DNA of 6,727 bases from Candidatus Sulfopaludibacter sp. SbA3 (GTDB lineage: Bacteria > Acidobacteriota > Terriglobia > 20CM-2-55-15): assembly GCA_945861845.1 (NCBI GenBank), contig CAMAWS010000186.1, positions 1-6,727 of the forward strand, in the 5' to 3' direction. Positions 1 to 6,099 of the stretch are shown one piece after another. Each line of letters begins with the position of its first letter. Within the stretch, counting starts at the first letter, position 1. The translations under genes were made by a program, and so were the position numbers. Below the pieces are notes generated by a model that had not been told where the DNA came from, did not search any database, and saw only the letters and a list, made by a program, of their open reading frames with translations.

Positions 1-108
1 ACAGCGTACCTCCAAAATCCAGCTCAACGGTTGAGTCAGGCAGGGGAGTTCCAGCGCGCTATTTCAGCACACCAAAAGTTGATTTACAATTGCCGCTCAT
101 GCGATTAG
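1..108 (+). CDS. 3' end of an upstream gene (partial, unknown product)
   Basis: The first reading frame is open from the window edge to a TAG at 106-108 and gives about 35 residues. The stretch reads as a plausible amphipathic helix (...NPAQRLSQAGEFQRAIS...) ending in Asn-Cys-Arg-Ser-Cys-Asp. Of the other two forward frames, one is stopped at 32-34. The other is the leftward extension of the next gene, and its predicted residues there look non-coding (Ser/Pro-rich, no hydrophobic pattern). If real, this gene overlaps the next one by 10 bases, which would suggest an operon. The helix vaguely resembles a TPR half-repeat, but the piece is too short to assign a family. It could also be chance open frame over non-coding DNA. 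Confidence 0.35.
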   Translation, partial: TAYLQNPAQRLSQAGEFQRAISAHQKLIYNCRSCD

Positions 109-686
109 CGATTGCCGCCATTGCCCTTCTCCTTGTTGCTCCCGCACAAATCGGCGCGTGGCCGGCATCGGCTTACCTAAAGATGTTTCGCGATGCACGG
201 GGTCCGCTGCCGAAAAACCTGAACACTCTCATGGCCGATTTCGACGGTTTATTCTCCCAGCCATGCCGGAAACTGACCGTCACAGAAGCATCGACGATAG
301 CTGTTGCCGAAATTTCGAAGAGAACGGGAAATCTCGCCTTATCGGTGGCGGCGATGCGCGATGCGGGCTGCGCGGTCGCGGCATTGAATGACCCGCAACT
401 GGATTCTCTTGTCGCCGCTCAGGCCGGCAAATTTACCGTCGTCTTTTATGGATTTCATGAGTCGATACGTCAGGGAAATCTCGAAGCATTCCTCAAAATC
501 AGGCTGGACGAACAAGAACGGCTGCTGCTCCGCTTGCGCCGCTCGGCAGAGTTACCCGACCGCTCGAATGTGATTGAGAACTCACCTCTGTTCGGCATCG
601 CCTCGATCGCCTTTTCTCACGCCGTTACGGATGTCGCAAATGTGTGGCTGCTCATCTGGCAAAAGGCTAATGGCGAACTCAAGTAG
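99..686 (+). CDS. Small secreted protein, possible degenerate zinc-dependent phospholipase C-like fold
   Basis: Encodes 195 residues from ATG 99. An in-frame TTG at 90 would add three residues but falls inside a TACAAT hexamer. No convincing Shine-Dalgarno precedes either start. Residues 2-20 form a typical Sec signal peptide (MRLAIAAIALLLVAPAQIGA) with likely cleavage after Ile-Gly-Ala, so the mature protein begins with Trp21. A leading Trp is characteristic of zinc-dependent phospholipase C and S1/P1 nucleases, where its amino group binds zinc. Near the C-terminus, a hydrophobic helix carries His174-x3-Asp178 (FSHAVTD), similar to the HxxxD ligand pair of that family. Another His lies at 120 (GFHES). 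However, the family's early His is not visible (the segment after Trp is PASAYLKMF), and other ligands appear missing. The protein is also shorter than the ~245-residue mature bacillary enzyme. It is therefore probably not an active enzyme of this family, or is an unrelated Acidobacteriota-type protein. The signal peptide is firm; the fold assignment is weak. Confidence 0.75.
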   Translation: MRLAIAAIALLLVAPAQIGAWPASAYLKMFRDARGPLPKNLNTLMADFDGLFSQPCRKLTVTEASTIAVAEISKRTGNLALSVAAMRDAGCAVAALNDPQLDSLVAAQAGKFTVVFYGFHESIRQGNLEAFLKIRLDEQERLLLRLRRSAELPDRSNVIENSPLFGIASIAFSHAVTDVANVWLLIWQKANGELK

Positions 687-689
687 TTA

Positions 690-706
690 CGCGGTCTCTG
701 ACCGCG
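690..706 (+). repeat. Perfect 7-bp hairpin in the leader of purH
   Basis: CGCGGTC at 690-696 and GACCGCG at 700-706 form a perfect, GC-rich 7-bp stem closed by a TCT loop. It starts 4 bases after the stop of the preceding gene and ends 15 bases before the purH Shine-Dalgarno. No T-run follows, so it is not a classical intrinsic terminator. It could protect a transcript end, mark a processing site, or modulate expression of purH. Confidence 0.55.
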
Positions 707-721
707 CAGGATCCATCAATT

Positions 722-729
722 AAGGGGGA
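722..729 (+). promoter_or_regulatory. Ribosome binding site fixing the GTG start of purH
   Basis: AAGGGGGA lies 7 bases before the GTG at 737. It supports this non-ATG start, which also gives the expected N-terminus ([14 protein letters not shown]) of the enzyme family. Confidence 0.7.
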
Positions 730-736
730 ACAAGAA

Positions 737-2302
737 GTGAAACGAATCGAGCGCGCTCTAATCAGCGTGTACGACAAGACCGGTGTGGTCGAATTTGCGC
801 GCGGGCTTGCCGGCCTGGGGGCCGAGATCATCTCGACGGGCGGAACTTCAAAACTGCTCGCCTCAAATGGCATTCGTGTACGTGAGGTCTCGGACCTGAC
901 AGGCTTCCCGGAAATTCTGGACGGCCGCGTAAAAACGATCAATCCGCGTATTGCCGGCGGGGTGCTTGCAATCCGCGAGAACGCAGAGCATATGCGGCAG
1001 GTCGCGGAACATGGGATTCCCATGATCGACGTTGTTTGCGTGAACCTCTATCCATTTGTGGAGACGACACGAAAGAGCGGCGTCCAATTCGAGGAGATTA
1101 TCGAGAACATCGACATTGGCGGCCCTTCGCTGATTCGCGCTTCGGCGAAAAACTTCCAGGACGTGGCGGTCGTAACGTCCCCGGAACAGTACGCCCGCGT
1201 CCTGGAAGGACTCCGCGCGGGAAACGGCGTCCTGGAGCGCGCGATACTATTCGACCTTGCCCGAAAAGCGTTCGTCTGCACGGCGCGCTACGATGGTTAC
1301 ATCGCGCAGTACCTGTCCCAGGTTGGCGCTGAAGAAGCTGTGTTTCCGCCGAGCATTTTCGTGGATTTCGAGAAAGTAACCGACCTCCGTTACGGAGAAA
1401 ACCCTCACCAGCGCGCATCTTTTTACAGGTGGGGAGGCGAGCCGGCGAGCGGCCTGGCGGCGGCGAGCCAGCTACAGGGCAAGGAGCTTTCCTACAACAA
1501 CATTGTTGATCTCGAAGCGGCGTGGAACCTCATAAGAGAATTTGAAGAACCCGCCTGCTGCATCATCAAGCACACCAACCCGTGCGGTACCGGAGTGGGA
1601 GCCTCACTGAGCGAAGCATATAAGAAAGCGTACGAAGCGGATCCCGTCTCGGCTTTCGGATCGATCATTGCTTTCAACCGGCCAGTCGATGCAGCCACGG
1701 CTACCGAGGCAGCGAAGCTCTTCGTGGAAGCCATTATTGCTCCCGGGTATGAGGCCGCGGCGCTCTCGGCTTTTGCGTCAAAAAAGAACCTGCGATTGCT
1801 GTCCCTGGAAAAGGGTCTAACGTCTGCCAATGCCCCGGGTCCAATATCCGCGTTCGAACTGAAGCGGGTAGCCGGGGGCGTCTTGCTGCAGGATCAGGAC
1901 GGTATTCTGACCGGGCCGGACTCGCGAGTGGTTACGAAACGCCAGCCAACAGGAAAGGAACAACACGACATGGACTTCGCGTGGCGTGTGGCCAAGCACG
2001 TGAAATCAAACGCCATAGTGCTTGCCGAAGGCGGTCGAACAATTGGCGTCGGGGCGGGCCAGATGAGCAGGGTCGATTCTGTGAGGTTGAGCATTGAGAA
2101 ATCGCGACCTGAAGCCAGGGGCTCTGTGCTGGCTTCCGATGCTTTCTTTCCGTTTCGCGATGGCATTGATGAGGCCGCCAAGGCCGGCATTACCGCCATC
2201 ATTCAACCCGGCGGATCGGTGAGGGACGCCGAGGTTATCGAGGCTGCGGACGAGCACGGCATAGCCATGATTTTTACGGGGATACGGCATTTTAAGCATT
2301 AA
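737..2302 (+). CDS. purH: Bifunctional AICAR formyltransferase / IMP cyclohydrolase PurH
   Basis: A cytoplasmic enzyme for the last two steps of de novo purine synthesis: AICAR plus 10-formyl-tetrahydrofolate gives FAICAR, which is then cyclised to IMP. At 521 residues it is full length. The N-terminal IMP cyclohydrolase domain (about 1-200) shows [37 protein letters not shown] and [16 protein letters not shown]. It retains the residues matching the known active-site Lys66, Tyr105, Asp126 and Lys138 (numbering here). The C-terminal transformylase domain shows [10 protein letters not shown] (216-225), [18 protein letters not shown] with the catalytic Lys278-His279, [33 protein letters not shown], and the typical C-terminal RHFKH. 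One oddity is that the usual KTLHPxxHGG segment reads [10 protein letters not shown], so both histidines are replaced (Asn69, Ala73). The start is GTG with a good Shine-Dalgarno. No other purine gene is visible in the window. Confidence 0.98.
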   Translation: MKRIERALISVYDKTGVVEFARGLAGLGAEIISTGGTSKLLASNGIRVREVSDLTGFPEILDGRVKTINPRIAGGVLAIRENAEHMRQVAEHGIPMIDVVCVNLYPFVETTRKSGVQFEEIIENIDIGGPSLIRASAKNFQDVAVVTSPEQYARVLEGLRAGNGVLERAILFDLARKAFVCTARYDGYIAQYLSQVGAEEAVFPPSIFVDFEKVTDLRYGENPHQRASFYRWGGEPASGLAAASQLQGKELSYNNIVDLEAAWNLIREFEEPACCIIKHTNPCGTGVGASLSEAYKKAYEADPVSAFGSIIAFNRPVDAATATEAAKLFVEAIIAPGYEAAALSAFASKKNLRLLSLEKGLTSANAPGPISAFELKRVAGGVLLQDQDGILTGPDSRVVTKRQPTGKEQHDMDFAWRVAKHVKSNAIVLAEGGRTIGVGAGQMSRVDSVRLSIEKSRPEARGSVLASDAFFPFRDGIDEAAKAGITAIIQPGGSVRDAEVIEAADEHGIAMIFTGIRHFKH

Positions 2303-2304
2303 AA
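2290..2304 (+). repeat. AT-rich perfect inverted repeat across the purH stop codon
   Basis: TTTTAA at 2290-2295 and TTAAAA at 2299-2304 are perfect inverted arms around a GCA spacer, and they include the TAA stop of purH. The right arm doubles as the -35-like hexamer of the promoter proposed for the next gene, so it could be an operator. It could equally be a weak hairpin or chance. No GC stem or T-run makes it a terminator. Confidence 0.35.
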
Positions 2305-2327
2305 GAGGGTAATCGGCAATGTATAAT
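2299..2327 (+). promoter_or_regulatory. Sigma70-like promoter for the TPR gene
   Basis: TTAAAA (2299-2304, four of six matches to TTGACA) is followed by exactly 17 bases and a perfect TATAAT (2322-2327). Transcription would begin near 2334, giving a leader of about 30 bases before the ATG at 2365. The -10 box overlaps the ATG at 2326, so that codon would not be on this transcript. Confidence 0.55.
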
Positions 2328-2348
2328 GCCCCCAAAGTTACGACTTCC

Positions 2349-2354
2349 GAGGAA
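2349..2354 (+). promoter_or_regulatory. Ribosome binding site supporting ATG 2365
   Basis: GAGGAA lies upstream of ATG 2365, with 10 bases between them, and a second purine-rich CAGGG sits at 2357-2361. The alternative ATG at 2326 has only GAGGG 16 bases away. Starting at 2365 also puts the charged MRRT directly before the hydrophobic signal segment. Confidence 0.5.
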
Positions 2355-2364
2355 TTCAGGGTTT

Positions 2365-4365
2365 ATGCGTAGAACACTCAGCACGAATCGGGTCATCCTT
2401 TCCGTCGTCTCTGTCATCGCTGTGCTGGCATTTGCGACGACCGGGTTTGGCCAAACGGCTCGTGCGCAGGCATCGGCAGCCAATCGGGCCGAAGCTTACT
2501 TTCACTTCACAAAGGCTCGCGTACTGGATGAGCAGGGACAGTGGAACGAAGCAATCGCGGAATACCAGAAGGCGCTGGCGGTTGATCCCAATAATTCCCT
2601 GATTTACTCGGAGATGGCCGACACGTACTACCGCAACCGCAGGGTCCGCGAAGCTGTTGACGCGGCAGACAAGGCGGTCCAGGCAGACCGAAACAACATC
2701 GAGGCTCATAAGACCCTCAGCACGATCTATACGGCGATGTTGGGCAACGCGACCAATCAACAGCCGCTGCCGGCAGACACCCTCAACAGGGCGGTCCGCG
2801 AATTTGCAGAAATCATTCGTATTGACGCCACGGACACCCAGTCTTACATGATGCTCGGACAGCTGTACCAGATCCGGAATGAGCCGGCCAAGGCCGCAGA
2901 GATCTACAAGAAGTACCTCGGAATTGAGCCGGGTTCCGAGCAGGGCATCATCGCGCTGGCAAAACTGCAACTGGATGCAGGTAACGAAAAAGAATCTGTC
3001 GACATGCTTGAAGCCTTTCTCAAGGAGCGTCCGGATTCGGACGCCGCTTATGCCACATTGGGCCAGGCCTATTCCAATCTCCAACGGTTTGATGAAGCTG
3101 CGGCTGCCTACAAGAAAGCAGTTGAGTTCAACCCCGACGATCTCGAACTGAAAAAGAACTATGCGCAGGCCCTTTTCTTTTCGGACCAGCTCAACGATGC
3201 GGCGGAGTTGTACCAGGCATTACTGCGGGCCGAGCCCGAGGATGGCATTGCCCTCTTGAGACTGGGCCAGATCTACCGCCGGCAGATGAAGTACGCGCTG
3301 GCGCGGCAAAATTTCGAAAAGGCCGCCGCAATGTTCTCTGACAGCGTGGAAGTTCAGTTTAACTTCGCCCTTCTGGAGCGCGACGAAGGACGCCTTCCCG
3401 AGGCGGTTGCCCGCGTAGCCGACATTTTGAAACGTGGAGAGCGACCGAATGGACGTTATAACGAAGGCGAAAAACAGAACCGGCGAATCTTCCTGACGAA
3501 CCTTGCGCTATTTAACACGACGCTCGGCAACCATGGCGCCGCAATCCAGGCTTTCACTGAGCTGAAGACCATCGCTTCCGATACGGATCGCATTGATGCG
3601 CTTATCGTCGACGCCTATCGCAGCGCAAAACAGCCCGACAAGGCGCTTGAGTATTGCGAGCAGGCTTTGAAAGCCGCTCCCGACAGCCGCGATCTTCTAA
3701 TAACCCATGCAGACCTGATTGCCGAAAAGGGACGCATCGACGAAGGAATTCGGAACCTGCAGAAGTTGACTCGGGGAACTGATGAGGACCTTGGCATACT
3801 GTCAACAATGACCAGCATTTACGAGCGTGCGAGGAAATGGGACCAGGCCCAGGACGTCGTGAATACGGCAATCCGCCGCTTCCCGGCCGACGTGAACGTT
3901 TACCTGCTTCAGGGATCGCTTTACGAGCAACAGAAGAAGTTCAACGAAGCCGAGAAAGCATTCCGCAAGGCATTGGAAATTGAAAAGGACAGCCCTGCGG
4001 TCCTCAATTACCTGGGATACATCCTGGCGGACCGCGGCCAGAAGCTGCAGGAAGCGCTCGCAATGCTTCATAAGGCTGTTGAAAAGGAACCGACTAACGG
4101 CGCTTACCTCGACAGCCTTGGCTGGGCCTACTTTCGGATGAATCAGCTCGAACGCGCCGAGGAACACCTGACGCGAGCCCTGATATTCGCCGGCAACAAC
4201 GCGACGATTCACGACCACATGGGCGACCTGTACTTCAAGACCATGCGGTACGAGCAAGCCCGGATTGAATGGAACAAGACTCTCGCGATCGGCGATGATT
4301 CCGAAGAAGTCGAAAGGGTCAAGAAGAAGCTCGACGGACTGAAGACCAGGATTGCCATTAAGTAA
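2365..4365 (+). CDS. Exported tetratricopeptide-repeat protein (about 17 TPRs)
   Basis: Encodes 666 residues. Residues 1-36 look like a Sec signal peptide: MRRTLSTNR, a hydrophobic core VILSVVSVIAVLAFATTGFG, and a likely cut after Ala-Gln-Ala or nearby. The protein should therefore act in the periplasm or at the outer membrane. From about residue 41 to 646 the sequence is nearly continuous TPR units of 34-35 residues, with the usual Gly/Ala-8, Tyr-11, Ala-20 and Pro-32 pattern. Good examples are the first unit (ending ALAVDPNN) and the last four. The third unit has an insertion, and the ninth is extended by a charged segment (GERPNGRYNEGEKQN). The last three units, with NYLGYILADRG and YLDSLGWAYFRM (about 544-612), resemble a C-terminal module common in secreted proteobacterial and acidobacterial TPR proteins. 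A charged helix rich in Lys and Glu ends the protein. TPR superhelices bind other proteins; the partner cannot be deduced. An in-frame ATG at 2326 would add 13 residues but overlaps the -10 box. The gene has its own promoter and appears independent of purH. Confidence 0.93.
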   Translation: MRRTLSTNRVILSVVSVIAVLAFATTGFGQTARAQASAANRAEAYFHFTKARVLDEQGQWNEAIAEYQKALAVDPNNSLIYSEMADTYYRNRRVREAVDAADKAVQADRNNIEAHKTLSTIYTAMLGNATNQQPLPADTLNRAVREFAEIIRIDATDTQSYMMLGQLYQIRNEPAKAAEIYKKYLGIEPGSEQGIIALAKLQLDAGNEKESVDMLEAFLKERPDSDAAYATLGQAYSNLQRFDEAAAAYKKAVEFNPDDLELKKNYAQALFFSDQLNDAAELYQALLRAEPEDGIALLRLGQIYRRQMKYALARQNFEKAAAMFSDSVEVQFNFALLERDEGRLPEAVARVADILKRGERPNGRYNEGEKQNRRIFLTNLALFNTTLGNHGAAIQAFTELKTIASDTDRIDALIVDAYRSAKQPDKALEYCEQALKAAPDSRDLLITHADLIAEKGRIDEGIRNLQKLTRGTDEDLGILSTMTSIYERARKWDQAQDVVNTAIRRFPADVNVYLLQGSLYEQQKKFNEAEKAFRKALEIEKDSPAVLNYLGYILADRGQKLQEALAMLHKAVEKEPTNGAYLDSLGWAYFRMNQLERAEEHLTRALIFAGNNATIHDHMGDLYFKTMRYEQARIEWNKTLAIGDDSEEVERVKKKLDGLKTRIAIK

Positions 4366-4399
4366 TTTGAATGGACTTTCAGGCGTTTTCCCTCCGTCC

Positions 4400-4437
4400 T
4401 GAATTTCCCGAAATCCCTGTGAACTTTCCCCTAATCC
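4400..4437 (+). repeat. Imperfect 17/18-base tandem direct repeat before the sigma gene
   Basis: TGAATTTCCCGAAATCC (4400-4416) and TGAACTTTCCCCTAATCC (4420-4437) match at 15 of 18 aligned positions with one single-base gap. Their starts are 20 bases apart, about two helical turns. A further TTTTCCC occurs at 4386-4392. Unit 1 also contains the small inverted repeat ATTTC-CC-GAAAT (4403-4414). The second unit supplies the -35-like element of the proposed ECF promoter, so the pair could be binding sites for a regulator or a duplicated promoter element. Confidence 0.5.
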
Positions 4438-4445
4438 ACACTGTC
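4420..4445 (+). promoter_or_regulatory. ECF-type promoter-like sequence, possibly autoregulatory
   Basis: TGAACTT at 4420-4426 resembles the GGAACTT/TGAAC -35 element of ECF sigma factors. TGTC at 4442-4445 resembles the (C/T)GTC -10 element, and 15 bases separate them. Transcription would start near 4452, just before the sigma factor gene. ECF sigma genes commonly control their own promoter, which makes this site reasonable. No sigma70 -10/-35 pair fits the same stretch. The rest of 4366-4461 holds only a weak TTCAGG/CCTGAA stem (4378-4383 with 4398-4403) after the TPR gene, without a T-run. Confidence 0.4.
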
Positions 4446-4461
4446 CTTACAAATACGGCCA

Positions 4462-5094
4462 ATGACCGGCTGCGCATGCAAGCCCGACGCGAAGCGTGAG
4501 CGCGCTAGCGTGAAACCTAAGGCAATGGCAGCCATCAAGACTATGGATACGGTGGCTGTGCAAGCAGGCGAAAAGGACTTCGACACGGCTGCTCGCGAGC
4601 ACCGGGCATTCCTGATGCAGATTGCGGTTGCGTCGGCCCGAAACCCGACGGACGCGGAAGATATTGTCCAGGAGGCCCTGGTAAGGGGATTCCGTGGCAT
4701 CAACCGCTTCCGGGGGGATTGTCCGCTCAGAAGCTGGCTGTCCAGAATCGTTGTTCGCGTGGCGATCAATCACCACAAGAGCGCCGCGAGACGCTTGAAG
4801 CGCTGGGTTTTCTTTTCGGACCTGGAAACCAGCTATGAAGACGGCTCTGTGCAGGAGTTTGATCCGCAGGATCGCTCAAAGGACTTTGATCGTGAAGCTT
4901 TCATGGACGTCCGGAAACAGGTCAAACGGTTGCCGGACGATTTCCGTCTCCCGCTCCTGATGTTGGCGTTGGACGGACTGACGATTCCAGAAATTGCGGA
5001 GATCCTTGAGATTCCCGAGGGAACCGTGAAATCGAGGATTTTTTACGCCCGCAAACGACTAAAAGATGTCTTGCAGAAAAAGAGACGGGTCTAG
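4462..5094 (+). CDS. ECF (sigma-70 family, RpoE/SigW-like) RNA polymerase sigma factor
   Basis: Encodes up to 210 residues. Region 2 (about 44-110) shows AREHRAFLMQIA, the core-binding NPTDAEDIVQEALVRGF, and the -10-recognition segment RFRGDCPLRSWLSRIVVRVAINHHK. A charged linker (111-145) follows. Region 4 (about 147-205) contains the -35-binding helix-turn-helix DGLTIPEIAEILEIPEGTVKSRIFYARKRL. There is no region 1.1 or 3, as expected for the ECF class. The start is uncertain. ATG 4462 gives a 40-residue basic extension with Cys4 and Cys6 and lacks a Shine-Dalgarno. GTG 4510 and ATG 4525 are in frame and give a more usual length; ATG 4525 has AAGG just upstream, closely spaced. The gene is followed 7 bases later by a zinc-finger anti-sigma factor whose Shine-Dalgarno overlaps this stop codon, so the two are almost certainly co-transcribed and translationally coupled. 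The sigma factor should be held inactive by that protein at the membrane until a signal arrives. Confidence 0.95.
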   Translation: MTGCACKPDAKRERASVKPKAMAAIKTMDTVAVQAGEKDFDTAAREHRAFLMQIAVASARNPTDAEDIVQEALVRGFRGINRFRGDCPLRSWLSRIVVRVAINHHKSAARRLKRWVFFSDLETSYEDGSVQEFDPQDRSKDFDREAFMDVRKQVKRLPDDFRLPLLMLALDGLTIPEIAEILEIPEGTVKSRIFYARKRLKDVLQKKRRV

Positions 5095-5096
5095 GA
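5093..5096 (+). promoter_or_regulatory. Ribosome binding site overlapping the sigma stop codon
   Basis: AGGA at 5093-5096 shares bases with the TAG stop (5092-5094) of the sigma gene and lies 5 bases before ATG 5102. This favours ATG 5102 over the in-frame ATG at 5066 inside the sigma gene, and suggests translational coupling. Confidence 0.6.
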
Positions 5097-5101
5097 ATAC
5101 G

Positions 5102-5962
5102 ATGAAAATCGATTGCCAATGGGTCACCACAAATCTCGAAGCCATCTCGTGTGACAGCCTCGGGGCAGAAGAAGCCAGGCTTGCCAAGGCTCATATTCAG
5201 GAGTGTGCGCACTGCCGGGCCGAAATTGAGAGCCTCGAGGAAATCGATGTCATGGTCAGGAAGTATGTGCGCCACCAGATGGCGGTGGCTGTGGCTCCAA
5301 AACGGCAACGAGTTGCATGGGGTTCCATTGGGGCGGCAGCGGCGGTGGCCATTGCGCTTGTCATGGCCGTTTCACTTCAATTTTTTCCCGGCACGGGCAC
5401 TGTCGAGCCTGCGCTGGAGCAGGCACTAACTGCGCCTGCTCCAGCTGCGAATCCTCAATTGGACAAAGACTCTGAATCAACGGCCACGCAGCGCTCAAAA
5501 CCGGAGGAGGCTGGATCGGCAGCCGGCGTCACGAGTGGGAGACCGGCCCCGGCCGCCAACGAAAAGGTTCCAGATGGTCCAGGCGCTCCGGACTTCCTGA
5601 TCACGGATCCAGCCGGATATTCCCGAACGCTCGAGGATTATAAGGGATACGTATTTTTCTTCGGTGTGTGGCAGCCTACCCAGACCGCAGCAATAGCGAA
5701 CATCGAAACCGTCTACAGGAATTTCGGCAGCAACACCAAGCTGCGCATTGTCGGCATATCAAACCAACGGCAAGTCAACCCAGCCAACACGACCTTCCCG
5801 CTTTTCTACAACCAGGGTTCAAGATTATTGAACACGGCCTCTGGTGAATTTCTCCTTCTCGATCAGACTGGCGCCATTCGCCTCCGTGGCTCCCTGTTAA
5901 CGCCGTCCGAAGATTTAGTAAGAACTCTGCGAGACGCGCTTCAACCGTTAGGGGTCCAGTAG
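5102..5962 (+). CDS. Membrane-anchored zinc-finger anti-sigma factor with a cysteine-less thioredoxin-like domain
   Basis: Encodes 286 residues. Residues 1-60 form a zinc-binding anti-sigma domain: Cys5, then His31-x3-Cys35-x2-Cys38 (HIQECAHC), the classic ZAS pattern, with an extra Cys17. A single membrane helix spans about 73-95 (WGSIGAAAAVAIALVMAVSL). An Ala/Pro/Glu-rich, low-complexity linker follows (about 96-158). Residues 160-286 look like a thioredoxin/TlpA-type domain: GAPDFLITDPAGYSRTLEDY, a strand YVFFFGVW, a helix IANIETVYRNFG, a strand LRIVGIS, then FPLFYNQGS, FLLLDQTGAIRLRG and a final helix. At the active site, the usual W-C-x-x-C reads Trp190-Gln191-Pro-Thr-Gln194, so both redox cysteines are absent. 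The position of the cis-proline before the FLLLD strand reads Gly-Glu. The domain lies outside the cytoplasm and has no cysteine at all, so thiol chemistry there is excluded; ligand or protein sensing is the likely alternative. The N-terminal domain should bind the adjacent ECF sigma factor. Confidence 0.88.
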   Translation: MKIDCQWVTTNLEAISCDSLGAEEARLAKAHIQECAHCRAEIESLEEIDVMVRKYVRHQMAVAVAPKRQRVAWGSIGAAAAVAIALVMAVSLQFFPGTGTVEPALEQALTAPAPAANPQLDKDSESTATQRSKPEEAGSAAGVTSGRPAPAANEKVPDGPGAPDFLITDPAGYSRTLEDYKGYVFFFGVWQPTQTAAIANIETVYRNFGSNTKLRIVGISNQRQVNPANTTFPLFYNQGSRLLNTASGEFLLLDQTGAIRLRGSLLTPSEDLVRTLRDALQPLGVQ

Positions 5963-6099
5963 TGCCTCGGTCATTCACAAAATTTTAATTGCTTTCTTTG
6001 TGAGACCTCAGGGAGCGTCGCGGTAAGATTGCTTCCTATCTTGGGGAAGGAATTTGGGCTTACTGGCATCGAAGCCTGATGCTTTTACGTGGAGGTTTT
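5963..6099 (+). other. Intergenic leader of the TonB-dependent receptor gene
   Basis: This gap of about 137 bases contains an AT-rich patch (AAAATTTTAATT, around 5980) and a TAAGAT hexamer at 6024-6029 that could be a -10 box but lacks a good -35. Two small stems follow: CTTCC/GGAAG (6032-6036 with 6045-6049) and GGCTT/AAGCC (6057-6061 with 6072-6076). Neither has a terminator-like T-run. The distance suggests that the receptor could have its own promoter, but none is convincing. Confidence 0.35.
6091..6095 (+). promoter_or_regulatory. Strong ribosome binding site of the receptor gene
   Basis: GGAGG is followed by four T residues and then ATG 6100. It is the best Shine-Dalgarno in the window and fixes the start of the receptor gene. 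Confidence 0.75.

Noticed and set aside
2356..3084. Reverse-strand open frame of 242 codons opposite the TPR gene start
   Set aside because: It covers the signal peptide and first TPRs of the real gene. Its Cys/Arg/Val-rich translation has no recognisable features and no ribosome binding site.
3802..4257. Long reverse-strand open frame (151 codons) inside the TPR gene
   Set aside because: It lies wholly opposite a strong TPR coding region. It has no domain, signal or Shine-Dalgarno, and fits a shadow of GC-biased coding.
4378..4403. Intrinsic terminator after the TPR gene
   Set aside because: The TTCAGG/CCTGAA stem is only 6 bp with a 14-base loop and is followed by TTTCCC rather than a T-run.
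5066..5101. Earlier ATG for the anti-sigma factor, inside the sigma gene
   Set aside because: It adds 12 Arg/Ser-rich residues before the canonical M-x-x-x-C start and has no Shine-Dalgarno. ATG 5102 has AGGA at the right distance.
6000..6019. Possible ECF promoter before the receptor (GTGAGAC ... CGTC)
   Set aside because: Only about 9 bases separate the two boxes, against about 15-17 needed, so it does not match the site before the sigma gene.
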